Assembly (NCBI RefSeq): GCF_009389715.1
Contig: NW_024067689.1
Location: forward strand, 558,001 to 622,000
DNA: 64,000 nt
From: Phoenix dactylifera
Taxonomy: Eukaryota > Streptophyta > Magnoliopsida > Arecales > Arecaceae
Reading direction: 5' to 3'
Shown here: one piece after another, positions 12,124 through 27,089 of the stretch
How positions within the stretch are numbered: position 1 is the stretch's first letter
How the letters are laid out: each line of letters starts with the position of its first letter
The notes under the pieces: model-generated
The model's input: only the letters and a program-made list of their open reading frames with translations
Told to the model about the DNA's origin: nothing
The model's database searches: none
Made by a program: the position numbers and the translations under genes

Positions 12124-15100
12124 CGTCTCTCCCACGAGAGAGAGGGAGGGAGAGAGAGATAAACAAAACGTACTCGCTCGCCAAGGGCGAGGATTGGCAT
12201 GGGAGAGGAGAGGGCAATGGGACGGTCCATATGTAGCCAGAGACGAGCAACTGAAAGCTGGACGCAATGAATTAAAGGATATCTTAGGTAATAATTAAAA
12301 AAAAAAAGATATGCTCGAAGATTTCTCTTTTCGTGGCAAGTGGTCGATTTTGGAAGGTGCGGAGGCCCCAGCGGTACCGGGAATTGGAATCAAATATTTC
12401 CATTCTAAAAGGCAAGCCACCCAGGCCTTTGCCCAGTACCAGCAGTTATGGATTCACGCACCCTTCCACTTTTTCACTGAATATTTATGTCTTTGTCAAC
12501 GAAATCTAGTGTAGATCTCGATATTGGATACACTGGGATATATAGTACGATAGTCAAAATTTTAGTCCCTCTAAGATGCTCTCATCTTGTGCGGCCTATA
12601 TTTGTTATAAAGGAAATTTTGAATTTTGATGAAAATAAAATATTTTAATTAATAAGAATTAGATGAAATTAAAATCCTAGAGAAATGGTGGGAGTCTTGT
12701 GATTATCCATCAAATAACTTGGGTTGCCTTGTTCAATTTTTGCATGTTATATGGCACAACTTGAAAATGAGACTCCAATGCTAGCCATAGGAAATACATT
12801 TAAGAAGCAACATCGAAGGAATTATGATGTTAGACATAAAAGTTCGGTAATGTTATTAAAGTTGTCACAGACTTACAAGAATACCTAGTACTTGCTTACC
12901 CGATAGTTGAATAATGATGCTGTATATTTCTAAAGCTTAATAATTGACAAGACGTGGAATTCTAATAAAAGGGAAAAAAGTATTGTTTAGTTATGATCCT
13001 GACAATTCAGATTCTTGAAAAAGACAAACTAGGGATAAAGTCTAATTTTTAGCTTTTTTTGGGCATAAAGTGGCTAATACACGTAGAATCCTAATAATAG
13101 ATGAAAAGAATTTGACATTCATAATTTAGAACATCAAACTGGCATTTTGATCTAAAGTTTAGTATGACATTGCACGTGAAATTTTAATAGTAGAATAAAA
13201 AGTTTGTGCTCATATTTTATGATTAATTGTACTTGATGCCAGATATTCAATAATGATGATAAATTCATCAATTGTAAATTTAAATTAACTTTTACTCGGT
13301 CTATATTTGTAAAGTTGCATGGAATTCTATTTAGAAGTTAAAAAGATTGGAGAAGCTAGATCTAGGCACTAGATTTACAAACATTTTATGTTTAGCCTTT
13401 AATGTAAACATTTTATTTGGGGAAACTTGCTCTGATTGCCATTTTATTTAACATCCATGTTTCATGTGTAAATCATGCAGAATTGTATACAGGAATCTAT
13501 AATACTCCTAACAGAAAATAATTGCATTTTGGTCATACGTAGCAAAAAATCTGAACTAAAATTCAATAAAAATTTTATAAACTTTTTATTATATATACAA
13601 ATAATTAATTAGCTTAGACAAAAAAAAAATATACATATGGCTTAATACTAGCTGCACCTATAGCGATCTCAATTATAATTATTAACACTCAATCTTAATT
13701 AGTTATTCACCCATTCTCCAAGCTTCACTGGATATATATTGAACCAATTCACATCTAATGGGCTTTTCCCCCTACAAAAACTGATGAGTTACTATTGTCT
13801 CCATTATATCGTTCTTAATAAGAGAATTAAATTGTTGATGGTAATTAATTTTAACTTAATTATAATTAAAATTTTTGGCAAGAGTTAAATTATCAGATAT
13901 TAATAGTTTCCAAAAGTTCTCCACATGCATGGCATGAGGACATTTACTAGTGGATATAATAATTTATACAAATAGATCAAAAAATATAACAAGGGTTAAA
14001 ATTCCAATCATCAATTATTGAACGATTAATTGTTAAATAGCTATCAATACCGAGTGTTAAGTTTATCGAAATACATTTGGTAATAGCCTATGCGCAAACT
14101 AATTAATAGAGATTAAGGTATGTCGTCTTGGTACCCGACTACATGCAAGTACCATCTTATTACAATATTGGTATGTCCGGTATAGAGCCGGTTCGACATA
14201 TCAAGTATCGGTATGCCTCTCATATAATGTATCCATGCCAAATAAGTACAGTATGGTGCTCCATATTGATCCATTCGGTAAAGTATCATATAAGATTAAC
14301 ATTTGCTATAGAAGGAAACACCAAAAGAAAATAAAAACACCTTAAACACCATACCTTCCTCGAGAACACAAGACCCTGGATATGACTTGGCCGTTGTCCA
14401 TGGCCGAAAACCTATTCAATTAGTGGATGTTGACAATACTTACAGCACACCCTTAGGTTTAAAATTAAATTATATCCAGAGGTTTAATTTTTTCAATGGA
14501 GAATTGGAGGTTTAATGGATCCATGTTGAGGTAATGACAGACTCCTGCTTGCGTGCCATAAATGGGGTGAAATTCGGACGTGGAATCGCCTTAGAACCAG
14601 TGTTTTCCCGTATCTGGGCCGTCTGCAGGTCCAGTTACAGCATCTTAGGTGTATTTGGGCTGTTTGGATTGCAGCAGCTAATCGAGCTGCAGGCTGCAGC
14701 AAGTCCAAATGCTAGATTGGGCTAAGATAATGCAGCCCAAGTTGCGTCCAAGTGGTTACGGGCCGACTCGCCGAGAAACGAGAGAGCCCGTGGGTCCCAC
14801 GATCTGACTCCCCCCCCCCGCTGGGCCGCCCTCCCTCGACCGCATTCTCCTCCTTTCCCAATGTCGCGGGCCATCGTCAGCTCGACGCCGTGACATTAGC
14901 CTCCCAATTGCGCCATTGGCAACCACCGCACGTTCTCCCCCATCCTCAAGGCGTCTTTTCGCTTTCTTGACATCCAAGAAGACCGACAGATCCATATGCC
15001 TATATGTTTCTTTTACCAACTCTACTGTCTGCAACATGTGCGTGAGAAGTATTCGATTAAATGTCCAAGAAGGACGTAGATGCCATGATTAATTGGTATG

Positions 15101-18100
15101 CACGGAATGAGTTGCCTATGAAGTTCCGGACCTAATCTATAAGCTCTAGCTTGCCGATGCGAACTTGCGAGATCACCATGGTCAGCATCTTCTCCCATAT
15201 TCTCACCCGCAACATGCGCGTGGAAAGTGCTCGATGAAGTGCCCAAGAGAAATACGATTACTTAGAACAACATGAAGTGTCCGTTTCGAGTCTCATCCTT
15301 TGAATGGCAATGCTTAGCAGGTGTGATAAGAAGGCAGTACTCCTATGGGATGGTCAGACTCCTCTAGTTGATTCAGAACTTGTCTTTTATCATTGCAATT
15401 GCTGCAATTCCACTTGTCTGTTACTCCTATTACAATGTGTCTGTGGTTTAAATTGGGGGCATCTTTTGTTGTTCTTGGGTGCAGGAGCAATAAAAAAATA
15501 AGAGGTTTGGTTTGTTCGCTGTTGACACATTTCTTGAAAGGTCTGGCTTTGATGCATTGGGTCTTCTCTTACAAGATCAATGTGGGTCTTCTGGGCTCTG
15601 CCCATCTGGGTAAGCAGCACAAATGGGCTGGGACCAGCATTGTTTCATGTTTGGTCTCCCCTTAGAAATGGAACATCTAAGCAATATTCAGTTTGAAAGT
15701 TGTTTTCATTAATGGTATCTTTAATATTCAAAATTGTATGTTCTTCTTGGTAAGAATTCAAATGTAGCTAGTGAGAGCGGAAGAAGCAGCAGCAGCAGCA
15801 GCAGAGATCTTACAAAAGAAATTTGTAATTAGAATTTATGTTTCCATGCTTCTATTTGCTTCTCGGTAGGGTGCGAATGGATTGGATGGACGCTCTTGCA
15901 TTCTGAAATTGATCCAAAGCTAATATGGTATGAGCTGATCGGAAGTTATTTGGACGAGGCTCAAATTCAAAAGCATCATCTGTTTTGGATATGGATTGGA
16001 TTTGAATTCCTTAAATTTTCAATCGAGTCTGCACTAACTCGAACCAAATCCAAACTAGTATATTATGTATGTCAAAACCTTCTTAAATATAAGAAATTGA
16101 TCTTCTTCCCATTATGTAATTCATCAATAATTTGTGTTGCTGGTTACAATTTTGTGTTGTTACTAATCAAATCCTATGTAGAAAATCTTTTGGTAATGCT
16201 TCATACTGCATACTTTTATTTTTATTTTATAATATCTATGTAATATAATTAAGCAATCAATTTATAAATGTATATTATGATTTGTATTTGGATTTTTTGC
16301 AAAAAAAAAAAACGATGGATTAATAAACTATTATAAGTCCCTTCAAATCAAATCTGAAGGGAATTGAATTAGATTTCGATTCGATTTTCTTGTACGATTC
16401 AAATAAGGATTGGGTTTGGGTGCGCACATATCTAATCAAACTTCACCTCACCTCTTTACAGCCTTAGTTCTTGGATAATTTTATCAGAATTACTTATATT
16501 ATTTTACTCAAAAAATAATTTTTCTTCGTTACTCGGATAACACTCCTCTACTCCTCGCCCCTTGAACAGTTAAACCTAATTGAAGCCTGATGAGGATCAA
16601 AGAAGTTGTTTCGCTAATTAAAATTGAAAAAAAATAGTTAAAAAATAAATTTTTTTCAAATTTATTTAAGAACTAAACAAGTAAACAAATGGTACAGATG
16701 CATGCAATTATCATAGTGAGATGACATCCATAACCATTACTTCAATATTATCGTAATTGCTGATAAACAATCTTGAATACATAACAAATGACAAGTTTCA
16801 CTTGAGACGATTATTATTTTTTTTTTTTGCCCGCCCCCGCCCACTAAGAAAAAGGTATCCTTTCTTCACTTGAGAAGTTTCAACGCCGGTATCTCAAGAA
16901 TTTCAATAGGTGGTCGATCTTGAAACAAAACCAAGACGTCACCACTATTCATAGCTGCATCAATTAAAAATGTTCAGGAAAATGAACTAAACAAAAATAG
17001 CTAAAACGAAATTGCCTCCTATAAATTAAGATCCATCTTTGAATACTAATAGCAAAGAGAATGATATAAAATTGAGTTAAGAGATTAACAAATACAGTTT
17101 TTTAAATGAAATATTAACCGAATATTAAAATAACTGATTTAGCGAAGGCTGTCATTAAGTATACATGAACTATCAAATTTCATGGATATAATTTGCTTAT
17201 TTAGCAGGTAATTAGGAACTAGTAGTTGCATATACGGACTAGCTTACGTACCAAACAATGTTTTTGTTACCATGCATCTTCCGTTCCGTAAGCTAACGTG
17301 GAGTTAAAGCAAATGCCTTGTAGAATTGCATTATCCATGCATCGTGGGAACTAAAACAAAGGTGACAAATGAAAATGGTTTGTTCACCAGGGGCTCGGAG
17401 ATGAGGATGGGGGTGGGCTCACACTAGAGAAAAAGACAGAAACAATCAAAAGGTGGAAGGAAAAGGCTAGTGGGGTAACGTTGGCCTAGGAGGAGATGGG
17501 ACCTTTGAGGTGACCATCGTGTGCCAGCCTCCCAAACCCTACCAAAGAGACCCAGCTTTTAGGGGTGCCCTAGGGTTTTAATTGGGAGCGAGACGTCATG
17601 CTTGTGGTTCTGGGGACGTCCTCCTGCCCGTTTGCACACGGCTCGCCTAACTTGAGAAAAGATAACAGGAGTTGTTTCGTTTTATTATATATATATATGG
17701 TAGATTTATTGAAGCTATACCAATTAGCAATCTAGTCCGTAGCATTATTAATTTTTTTACAAACGTGAACTGCTTTAAAGAACTGTAAAGAGGATACCAA
17801 TCTCCTCAGCATGCATTAATCTTTGAGTCTTCAGGAGCTCTAAGCATGGTAATAGTGAAAACCAGTCCGTCCCATGCTCATCTCAGCTTCACCATGAGCA
17901 CTGTGATGTCAAAAATATGGCACCCTCAAGCGGCCTATAGGCATGTTTCTGGCCGTAGATGATTATTTATTATATAGTATAGTCTTTAATTTATAACACA
18001 AATAACAATTTATTGTTATTTTCATATGTTGTTAAAAATATTCTATGAAAGTTTGTACCGGAAGAAAACGTATTTTATTTAATAGTTAATACATAGTGAT

Positions 18101-18289
18101 TTGGCCGATGATTCTATTGTTTTTCATTATATTATTTTAATGGTTATTATTATGTTTGTTACTTTAATATATTTTAATACATTTAAATAACTCAGAATCG
18201 GACAGATAATAGTTGTTGTAACTGTTATAATGGCAAAAATTAGTGCTGACAAGGATTTTTTGTAATGGAATAATATTATCATTGAAACT
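12124..18289. other. Gene-poor intergenic, about 6 kb
   Basis: AT-rich DNA without a recognisable gene. At 14128-14330 there is a diffuse repeat rich in GGTATG and GTACC words, probably an old dispersed repeat. At 14740-14960 a GC-rich island of about 200 bp was not identified. A (CAG)n-like run lies at 15786-15802. The frame at 12311-12514 has no family resemblance. Confidence 0.45.
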
Positions 18290-19201
18290 ATATTTTTGAA
18301 GATCAGTCCTTTCTGTAATGATGCTCAGAGGCCGAAGAGTCTATTACCCATGTCCTATTTAGTTACTCACGGACGATTCAGATTTGAAGGGGGGGCCCGG
18401 GCTGTCTCGAGCTTTTTGTAGTCCACGTCCTAGATTGAAGACTTTCATGGCTACTTGAAAGATTCTATGAAGAGCCCCACTACTGTAGCTTGGGGTATCG
18501 AGTGTGCTTATATGACCTACTACATTTAGCTAAAATACTCACATCTTCGAAAACAAAAGAATGCATCTGAGGATCGTTGCAGACATGTACTTCCACATGC
18601 TATTGAAATTACTTAACCTATTTCTTTGTTTCATTTGGGACGGCTAGAGACATCTTGGACTCTCATTCAGCTTCAACAACAATCAGGGTAATTTATATCT
18701 CCTCGAACATCCGACTCTTGAGGCGAACTTCGATGGCAGTGTGACTGATAGTAGCAGCAGGGGACGTGTTGGTTTTGTAATTAGTATCACGACTCCAGAC
18801 TAATTATTATCGAGGATCAACACATTTTTGATACGTCTGTCCCCTAAGCGGAGCTGAGAGCCGTTTGGGAAGACTTTACCTATGTGGGGTTTATTTTAGA
18901 AGTGGACAAAATCCACTTTGAAGGAGATTCCGTCATGATGATCAAGTGGATTCAGGGTCTGCATAAGACTGGTGATGGACACCTACTGCTGCTAGACATC
19001 TGCAAGTTATCGAGAGGTTGTGGTGCATTCAAGGCCACTCATATCTACAGGAAGATGAATAGGACTGCCAACTGAGTCGTCTCCTTCATTGCACAACATT
19101 CGGATGGGGTCCTCCTCTACGACAAATTTTTTTTTCCAACTTTTTTAGTTGTACTCGTACCAGATCAATATGAGTCACAGTTGTACAAAAGAAAAAAAAA
19201 A
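18290..19201 (+). mobile_element. LINE 3' fragment (zf-RVT/RNase H, poly(A))
   Basis: This is a 5'-truncated LINE tail. Near 18720 it reads ANFDGSVTDSS, then AELRAVWEDF near 18850 and FEGDSVMMIKWIQG at 18918-18959. These are the three acidic sites of an RNase H fold. They are followed by ATHIYRKMNRTAN and an in-frame stop where the family has a Trp, then an A-rich tail at 19187-19201. Frames upstream of 18700 hold only traces of zf-RVT. The copy is not functional. Confidence 0.7.
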
Positions 19202-21574
19202 CTAGATTTTTGATTGTTTCATTTCTCTTATACTTCCCACTAAATAAAAGTCAAAATAATTAAACTATTTACGACAAAAAGGGCATATGTTCAAACCATG
19301 TCAAATTGAAGGGCATGAGATAATTTTATTATATAAATGGCCGCTCAAATCTGCTCAAAGGCTCAGGAGGTTTGCATCAATAAGAAGAGTGCTCCTTGTG
19401 GACTTGATTAGGCCTGGCCTAATCTTTTCTCAAAAAATAGAAATAAAAATGCTCGCTGTATTGCTAATTGGTCTTGTGATAAGTAGATTGGAACGATCTA
19501 CAAGATAATTATGTTTTATGCAAGTGAGTCATGATCTAAAGCATCTATATTCTCATGCGAATCCAGAATCTCCGTTTGCTACTTGATAGGTAAAGAGGTA
19601 TATATGATCAAGTGGATACAAATTAAGACAAGTTTTGGTAATAGTTTTGGGCCTTGTAGTACTTTAGCGGCTTCTCTCCCCACCCCAAATTGAGGACACT
19701 TGGAATTCAGTTCCTGGTGCCGTTCAGATCAAGACTTCTATATAGATATATATTAGTGTTAGAACACGACGAACGCAAGGCTGGCTACACAACTAAACTC
19801 GCAAAGCTAGTATCGGACCTGCCTTTGTCGTACGTGGATCCAAAGTCCAAAATAATGTAGCTTAACCGTATTCTTGCAAAGACTTGAACATTTATCTCCT
19901 CGGATCCTATTATTTAACTTTAATCACGTAAAGATTACACAGTAAACATAGCTGTTGCTTCTGAATCCAAAACAAGGTCGGAATGCAGCTCGGATGACTC
20001 TGAGGTCAGCAAAAACTGAGCTAAACTAGTTGACCGAGATGGGGATAGCTAGTCTCCTCTGGGTATGGCATGTAAGAGTCCGTTTGCCTGAGAGTTTTCG
20101 ACAGGGAATTATCCGATGTTTAAGTTAAGATTATAAAACAGCAGTATGGAAATAAAAGAGTCCATCCAGGTATGGCCTGTAAGAGTCCGTTTGCATACCT
20201 CATGTCTCTCAGACTATCTCTTTATATAGGAAAGTCTATTTTGTCATTTATCTAGGCTGATATGGCGTACACCAGTAGTCAGGTGTATGTCTATGGCATG
20301 GGCATCGCTCCGCATGGGTGGCGTATGGCCCGGATCGCGTGCCGACTACAATGCTGCCATAACCGCATGCTGTCGGAACTGTCAATTATTGTCGGCACGT
20401 TTCGATTAGCTCTTCAACTAGTCAACTCCTTGGCTAGGGCCGAAGTCATCCAGTCCAAGGTACTGTCAGTAGGTGTCGAATGGCTCCTCGGCTATGTTCA
20501 AAGTCGTCCATCTCGATTATACCGAAATCAAAAAAGTCGGCAGGTTTGAAATTGAGATGTCCAATATTTTCTCTAATAGCAACAAATTTATTTTAGACCA
20601 TGGCTCCACAACTTAGTCCTCTGAATCCCACTTGGGTATCATGAGCAAGTTTATATGAGATATTTTTGAGAATAGTAAAACAAAACAATGGTACTTCGGA
20701 TGCAAGGTCATGCTATTTCCTATCTAGTCCATTCACAAGAACTTATTCTTCACTAGGTGCCTACATCCCCCCACTCATCCCTCCCCCACCCCACCAAAAA
20801 ATCAAAAAAATGCCAACCCTACTTTGAAAGGAAAGCCCAAAGAAAAAAGAAGTACAAAAAAGAGACAAAAGGACTGAAGACCCCACAACGCAACAAAGAA
20901 GACCATTGGACTGTCGAACAAAATTGCCCCTCCCTCTTAGTTGTATGTCAAGTTACGGCACCTCATGACTTTAGCGAAAATGACGAGTCAAAAATTATGA
21001 TTTAAATTTTTTAGCTCTATATAAATATTTAAAACCTATTCAGCTAATAATTGATATGTGATTAAACATATTACCACTTCGATTCTCATGCTCTCTATCT
21101 AAGCTCTGATGTCTGGCCTGTTAGAGTAAAGGTACAGATTCTATCATAAGCAACCGTTCAATCTATGATCAGTCCTAAAAAAAAACATACTTTAGTGCCC
21201 ATAGGCACTATAGATCAAATCATCTTTAGCATCATTTGTAATAGCGATGATATCATCCCAAAAAAAAAGTTAGCGAAAAGTTGTTATTTGAGGCTTTTTT
21301 TAGTTTCGTATCTAAAATCAATCGTTACATAATTAATGTGAGACTAACAAGAGCCTAAAATGTCAAGTGGACATGGATAGCAAATAAACAAAATCAACAT
21401 TATATAAATTGTTGTTGAATCTTATCCACCATCAAAAGATGAGCTTCTTTAGCCCGGTTGGGTCCCTCAAGCATGTATCTCGCTTTTAGCATTGACACCT
21501 ATTTATGCATGCGACATTCCGAAGATACACTTTATTTTAATAAATAAATAATTTTTTTGGTTCACTAGCCCCTA
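19202..21574. other. Intergenic; possible decayed LTR
   Basis: No gene is seen. Between about 19750 and 20560 the sequence is more GC-rich and has a direct repeat around GTAAGAGTCCGTTTGC (20068 and 20178). It has the look of an eroded retrotransposon LTR, but I could not define its ends. The frame at 20757-21005 is low-complexity Lys/Pro and not supported. Confidence 0.35.
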
Positions 21575-22007
21575 TATGAAAACTCATGCGGATTTGTATT
21601 TAGTCCCATGTCGATTATTCACTGGATAGATCTTGGATACTTATACAGAATTTTGAAATCCAAATAATACCTCTAGCTAGCCGTTTTGGATGAGATCATG
21701 AGTTGTTACAAATGGTATGAGAGCAGATTCAGCCCATAACCTATGTGGATTAGATAACACTGCAGCATGGACCATTAGGGCTGACCACAAGTTGATTGTG
21801 GTATTTGTGATTGGATTTAAACTATTAGCTGAACGAAAATGTTAAAGTTTAAATGGAGGGAGTATGTGAAGACTCGTGCGGACACGTATTTAGTCTCAAA
21901 TCGGCTATTTGCTGGATAGACTTTTGATACTTATACAGGATTGAGAAATCCAAATAATACCTTATAGCTAATCATTTTAGGTGAGGTCCTAGGATATAGT
22001 TGTTACA
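21575..22007 (+). mobile_element. TRIM retrotransposon, copy 1
   Basis: This is a terminal-repeat retrotransposon in miniature, 433 bp. The left LTR is 21575-21710, the right LTR 21865-22007, and the internal region is about 154 bp. Directly after the left LTR is AATGGTATGAGAGC, a slightly mutated primer-binding site for initiator tRNA-Met (family form TGGTATCAGAGC). The purine-rich tract GGAGGGAGTA precedes the right LTR. A perfect 5-bp duplication CCCTA flanks the element (21570-21574 and 22008-22012). The left LTR has lost its starting TG (now TA). It has no coding capacity, as expected of TRIMs. Confidence 0.88.
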
Positions 22008-25000
22008 CCCTACTAGATAGTCCTAATTTTAGCTTCCATCTAACACTTACTCCTCTGTACAATTATTGCATATGTTTAGCTATTGTATATGATTAAATTT
22101 GTTTTATATAATTAGATCTAATTCATGTATAAAGTCATGCAAGCATTGTATAATATTTTACACACATAGAAATTGAACATAAAATGATCATCAAAATCAA
22201 GAATCAGACAAAAAGAATTCGAATCTATGCAAACTAATATAAAATAGCAATTGCTCCGATTAATAAATTTTAATTTCCTTCAAAATATAAGAAAATATAT
22301 CAATTTAAATATATCAAACAAAATGATAAATTTTTATTTATTTTCCTATAACATCCATTCTTTCCTCTCGTCCATTCCACAATATTCCAAGCACGAGTAA
22401 TTGCTGGTAGCTATGCGGTATCCTAGCAAACACTATTTCATGAACAAAATGGCTTTTTTTTTTTGTTGCCGATTGCTCTGAAGATCTTCTATGGAATGAA
22501 GAGACGGAATTGCTCGGTGCTTTCCGTAATGTATTTTTTTTATTTTTTTAGTTATATTTATATTTTATTAAAAAAAAAAAGGAAGAGAGAAAAAGTGAAA
22601 AAAAAAAAAGAAAAAGAAAGAAGGAGAAGGAAAGAAAAGAACAGAAAACGGCTAGAAGAGCTCGATAGTAACCAGCGTCACCTCCGTTTTTAAATATATC
22701 TTTGCAGCCAACTGGGGATGAGATGGCATGTGAATGTACTTGGAGGGAATTCTGGGAAAACTTGACGTGATGTGACAGGAATAGCTATTTAAATGGTCAG
22801 AGATGGAGGGAGACCAAACCAGCTGTAGTTTGAGACCCGGTAATGCTCTTTTTATGGGACGACCAACTTGCCATGCAACTCAGCTTGCCCTGGAACTTGA
22901 CATCGGCTGCGTTGGTACTTGTATCTGCCCCCACCTTTGATTCTCCTCCTCCCTTTTTACTTTTGCTTTCTATATTTCTAAGTGAAAACTATTTCCAACG
23001 CCCTCGTATCTTGTATTTTGCATTAAACTATACACCTAGACAGCATTAGAGTATCTCTCTGTGTGTGTATATATATATATATATATACACATTACTACGT
23101 GTTGATATATATAAAATCCTAACTACACATGCCTCGAAAAAGGTGGTGTGGTTGTTGAGATTTGGGCACTCTGGAAGGAGGGTGGAGGCATTCAGAAAAA
23201 TTCCAACAACATATTGTTCTATAATTAAATATAATTTAATTAGCATATCTAGTGGCTTTCATTCCTTATATATATATAACTGATAAAAATAATAAAGAAA
23301 GATTTAGAGTGAAGTAAATAGTGCTTCTAAGGGTCATTAATTTGTATAAAATAAATAATATATATATGTATATGTATATGTATGTGAAAGTTGAGATGAG
23401 TATTTGATACAGAATTAATTTTATGCAAACAACCAATTAGCATACTTTAAGTGAAATAATAACTTGTTTCAATCAATTTTTTTATAGCATGCATGCATGT
23501 AGTTTCGTCATCTGTTATATTATAATCTAAATCTCTTTATGATGAATATATAACTATTACTTCAACAAAAATGAATGCATACCTAGCATTTGCTCAAAAA
23601 ATATACCATACCGGATAGGCCATGAATGAATCCACCCCATATATCTAAATTTAATGCTCACAGTTGGCTCCGTACGGTAGAGCAAGTAATAGTGTAATAC
23701 CATTCGTTCGTACACCAAGTCCTCCTTGGCGTTGTGCATCGAAACACTCGAGAGTAGTACCCGGGAGAATCTAAATAAAGAAGCAACTCTTTTACAAGTA
23801 AGCAGGGTTCGAACTGCAACAAAACCATTATTTATCCCCTCAAAAGCCGGACCGAATTCATCAGGGAAAAAAAAAAAAAAGCCGGACCGAATTTAGAAGC
23901 AATTAAACACGAGAGTTGAGGGAAGGCATTCATGATCACTCTGGCCCTCTAATGATAGATGCACGCCCCTTGCTCAGAGAGAGGGCTCAAGCAGGGGTGC
24001 AACCATCTGAAAAGGGGAGCCTACGTATCAAGTTCCTTTTAGACTTAGGGACTCAAAAAGATAAGGATGCGGTGGCCTGAGGAGAGATTTCAAAAAGCGA
24101 ACATGGTGAAAGGGTTGATTGGACGTAGGAGGTGGGCAAAGGGAGCCTTTTGCATTTGAAAAGACCGTTCGCAGAGAGGCAGAGGGAATCTCGTCTCGTC
24201 TCACGTATGAACGAGCGGAAGACTTCGGCAATGAAATCTAAAAAGATTGAAATTGCCTGCCAACTTTTGTCCCTTGTACCTAGAAAGATTATTTAGCATG
24301 GGCTAATACCAATATACCATCATTAGTGGTTCCCTAGCCAACTTCTTCTTTTTTTTCTTTTGGGGGGGTAAGTAATTATAGCATTAGAGGAATATAAGTA
24401 CATTAGCTAAAGTCTCTGGGTTTGAGAAGTTTGTGGTTTTGTGTTGGAATTTTAATGTGAATGTAGAGAAAAGAAACTTAGAAAGCAGACATATATGGGA
24501 AATGGTATGAGTAATTGAGCATTGGATCTTTTTTGAGACGACAACCCCAGGGCCGTTTCGGGTTGCATTTTTGGCGAAGTATGACTGATCTTCTTTTATA
24601 ACCATTGGATCACATCTTGCGCACATCTCAAAGCATTTTGAATAATCCGACCCGGGCCTTGCATGGATTTCTTGATTTCTGCATTTTTTGTGGAAGCGTG
24701 AGCGAGTGATAACCCTACCAACTAAGTGGAAAAGATCATATGATGTGCTCCTTCAAAAATTTTGATTTTTGAAGCTGATTTGCAATGTTCCATTTTTGTT
24801 GGAGATAATTAGCAACTAATCTGTTTAAGAAATACGATTGGGATGTCATTAACAACGTCTGAATCAAATTTCAGGTCCTTTTAAAGTTCAACATAGAAAG
24901 TAAGAGATCTAGCTAATCGGTTATGGCGCACTTTGGGACTCATGTAATTATGACCATAGTGCATTACACAAAGACTCTTGATTGTCGAGTCAGATTTTTC

Positions 25001-27054
25001 AAGTTTAACCTTGAATTGAAGAGCAACTCAATTCAAATGGTGAGATTCCAATAGTAGGATTGGCGAGCGAAAATGTTATTAGGTGTTGGTAAGATAGAAA
25101 AAAAATTCATTTAAACTGTCACTTCGAATGTAATTATTTGGAGAAACTAGTTTAAAAAGGAGGCCAGACATATATGGAGAGAGCTTAGAATTTGGCATGT
25201 GTGATAATATATGCTTATAGCAGGTACTTTAGATGATTACAAACCCTGAAACTAATTTATATTTCATATGTTTATATACTTATGAAGAGAGCCTAGGATG
25301 GTCATAGGGACTCCAATGCCTTGCTTAGCTAATGGTAGACTAAATGAGTTACATTAGTGTGAATGCTACTTTGATGCTTTGATGCAGCATTGCCCTGGGC
25401 CAATTGAACTCTCTGTAGAAGCAAGGAAAAAGAAAAAGGCAAATCCAAGTACTCATGATCGCTTCCGTTTGCTTAGAAATTAACCTTTTCCCTTGGTGGT
25501 CCCATAAATCCCTCACATCTCATGAGATTCTCCAAATCATCCATAAAGAAAGGTTGCTGCTTACCAAAAAAAATAAAAGAAAGGTGCCGAAGAAAAGTTC
25601 AGGCAAACTATTTATATCGTACTTTTCTTGTCAGGTAGCATAATGGAACTCATTTTCAAGTTAAGGGATCTCATTTTTCGGATAAATAGTACATGGTCAC
25701 TCAGTAACTCCATAAGTATCCGCACTATTTTTCGTGCGTTTTGTACAGTGATTTTATTATATTCTTTTTGAACTAGCTTCCGTGAAAGGTGGCTCCGAAC
25801 TAGCGACACGGGAAGTGCAATTGCAAAAAGGCTCATGCAAGAGACGAATTGGGTTAGGTGCCGACAGTGGTATTTGCTCGATTAAAGAGACTGTCCAAAT
25901 GGTCAATTGCCAACTTGAACCCAGCAAATGTGTTCACGTTCACGAAAATGATGTTTGGACTTGTACTCTAACCGGATAGAATGTAACAAGATAAACATAA
26001 GAATGTATACTGCTAACATGTCCTTTTATAGTGATGATAAAGGTTATCTCAGTTGCTTCGCAATTTTTTTTTCCTTTCTCAAAGAAATAGAAAAATCATA
26101 GTCTTGCTCTTCCCTTGATAGTTCTTTTTATCTACATTTTGATTATTTGTCAGCTAGAGAATATTTAAATGCAAAGCATGATATTTTTGATTTTCCTTGT
26201 AAAGCGAGGATAAATTCACGAAAAGAAGGGTAGAAATGGCTTTTGAAGCCAAAAGTCACGCCTGATGTAACTTTTATGCAAGTACTCTTTTTTTTTTTCT
26301 TTTGAGTAGGATGGGATGTGATATACTATTTATAAACTATGTATATATAAAAAATTATATGATTTGAATATTCTTGGCTTATACATCAAGATTTTGGTAC
26401 GAATAGAATGGAGAATCTCATTAGCCAATAGTAATATAATATATAACCACTTTAGCTATATGTGCTAAATGGAATTTTTTTATTCATAAAAGGAAAAAAA
26501 ATGCTTTTTATAGTTTTAAAGAATCAATCCTTAGTATAAGAATGCCATAATTTTTTTGAGAGAAAATAAAGGAGATCCATCAACATATAGTTACCTGGAT
26601 CCCAGTATCCGGGGATACATTACTCAAAATTTAAGTCAAAAAAAATATTGAACAGATAAGGAATGACCATCAAGATAAATCCTATTTTTATGATAAGGAA
26701 TGTAATTCAAAAGTTTGAAAAGATAGAAGATACCAATTTCATCTCTTGGGAGAAGAAAACATCAATAATTAAGAACTTTGATTAGTTTCTAAATTGTTTC
26801 TTCAATTGTATCACAACATGATTGGGATCTTCATTGTAGATTGTAAGATATGATAATGATAAATATATTTTATATTCTAATACATTTTGATGTAAAAAAA
26901 GAAAAAGTATCTTGGTGATGCAAGAGGTTGATGTTATACTAATAGCCTAGTGCTCAAATATTTTTGTCCTTACGCAAAAATAGGTGAGGTCTATTAAAAT
27001 CTTCAACATTTGTTCAATCTATTTTGTTTTTACTAAAAAAATCTCGTGTCTAAT

Positions 27055-27089
<35 letters not shown>

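Noticed and set aside
10802..12298. Overlapping frames of 60-139 codons across the hairpin array, on both strands
   Set aside because: They repeat with the array period, appear on both strands and are made of GA-rich linker translation. They are by-products of the repeat.
23800..23825. GGTTCGAAC resembling a tRNA T-loop
   Set aside because: No acceptor, D or anticodon stem can be built around it.
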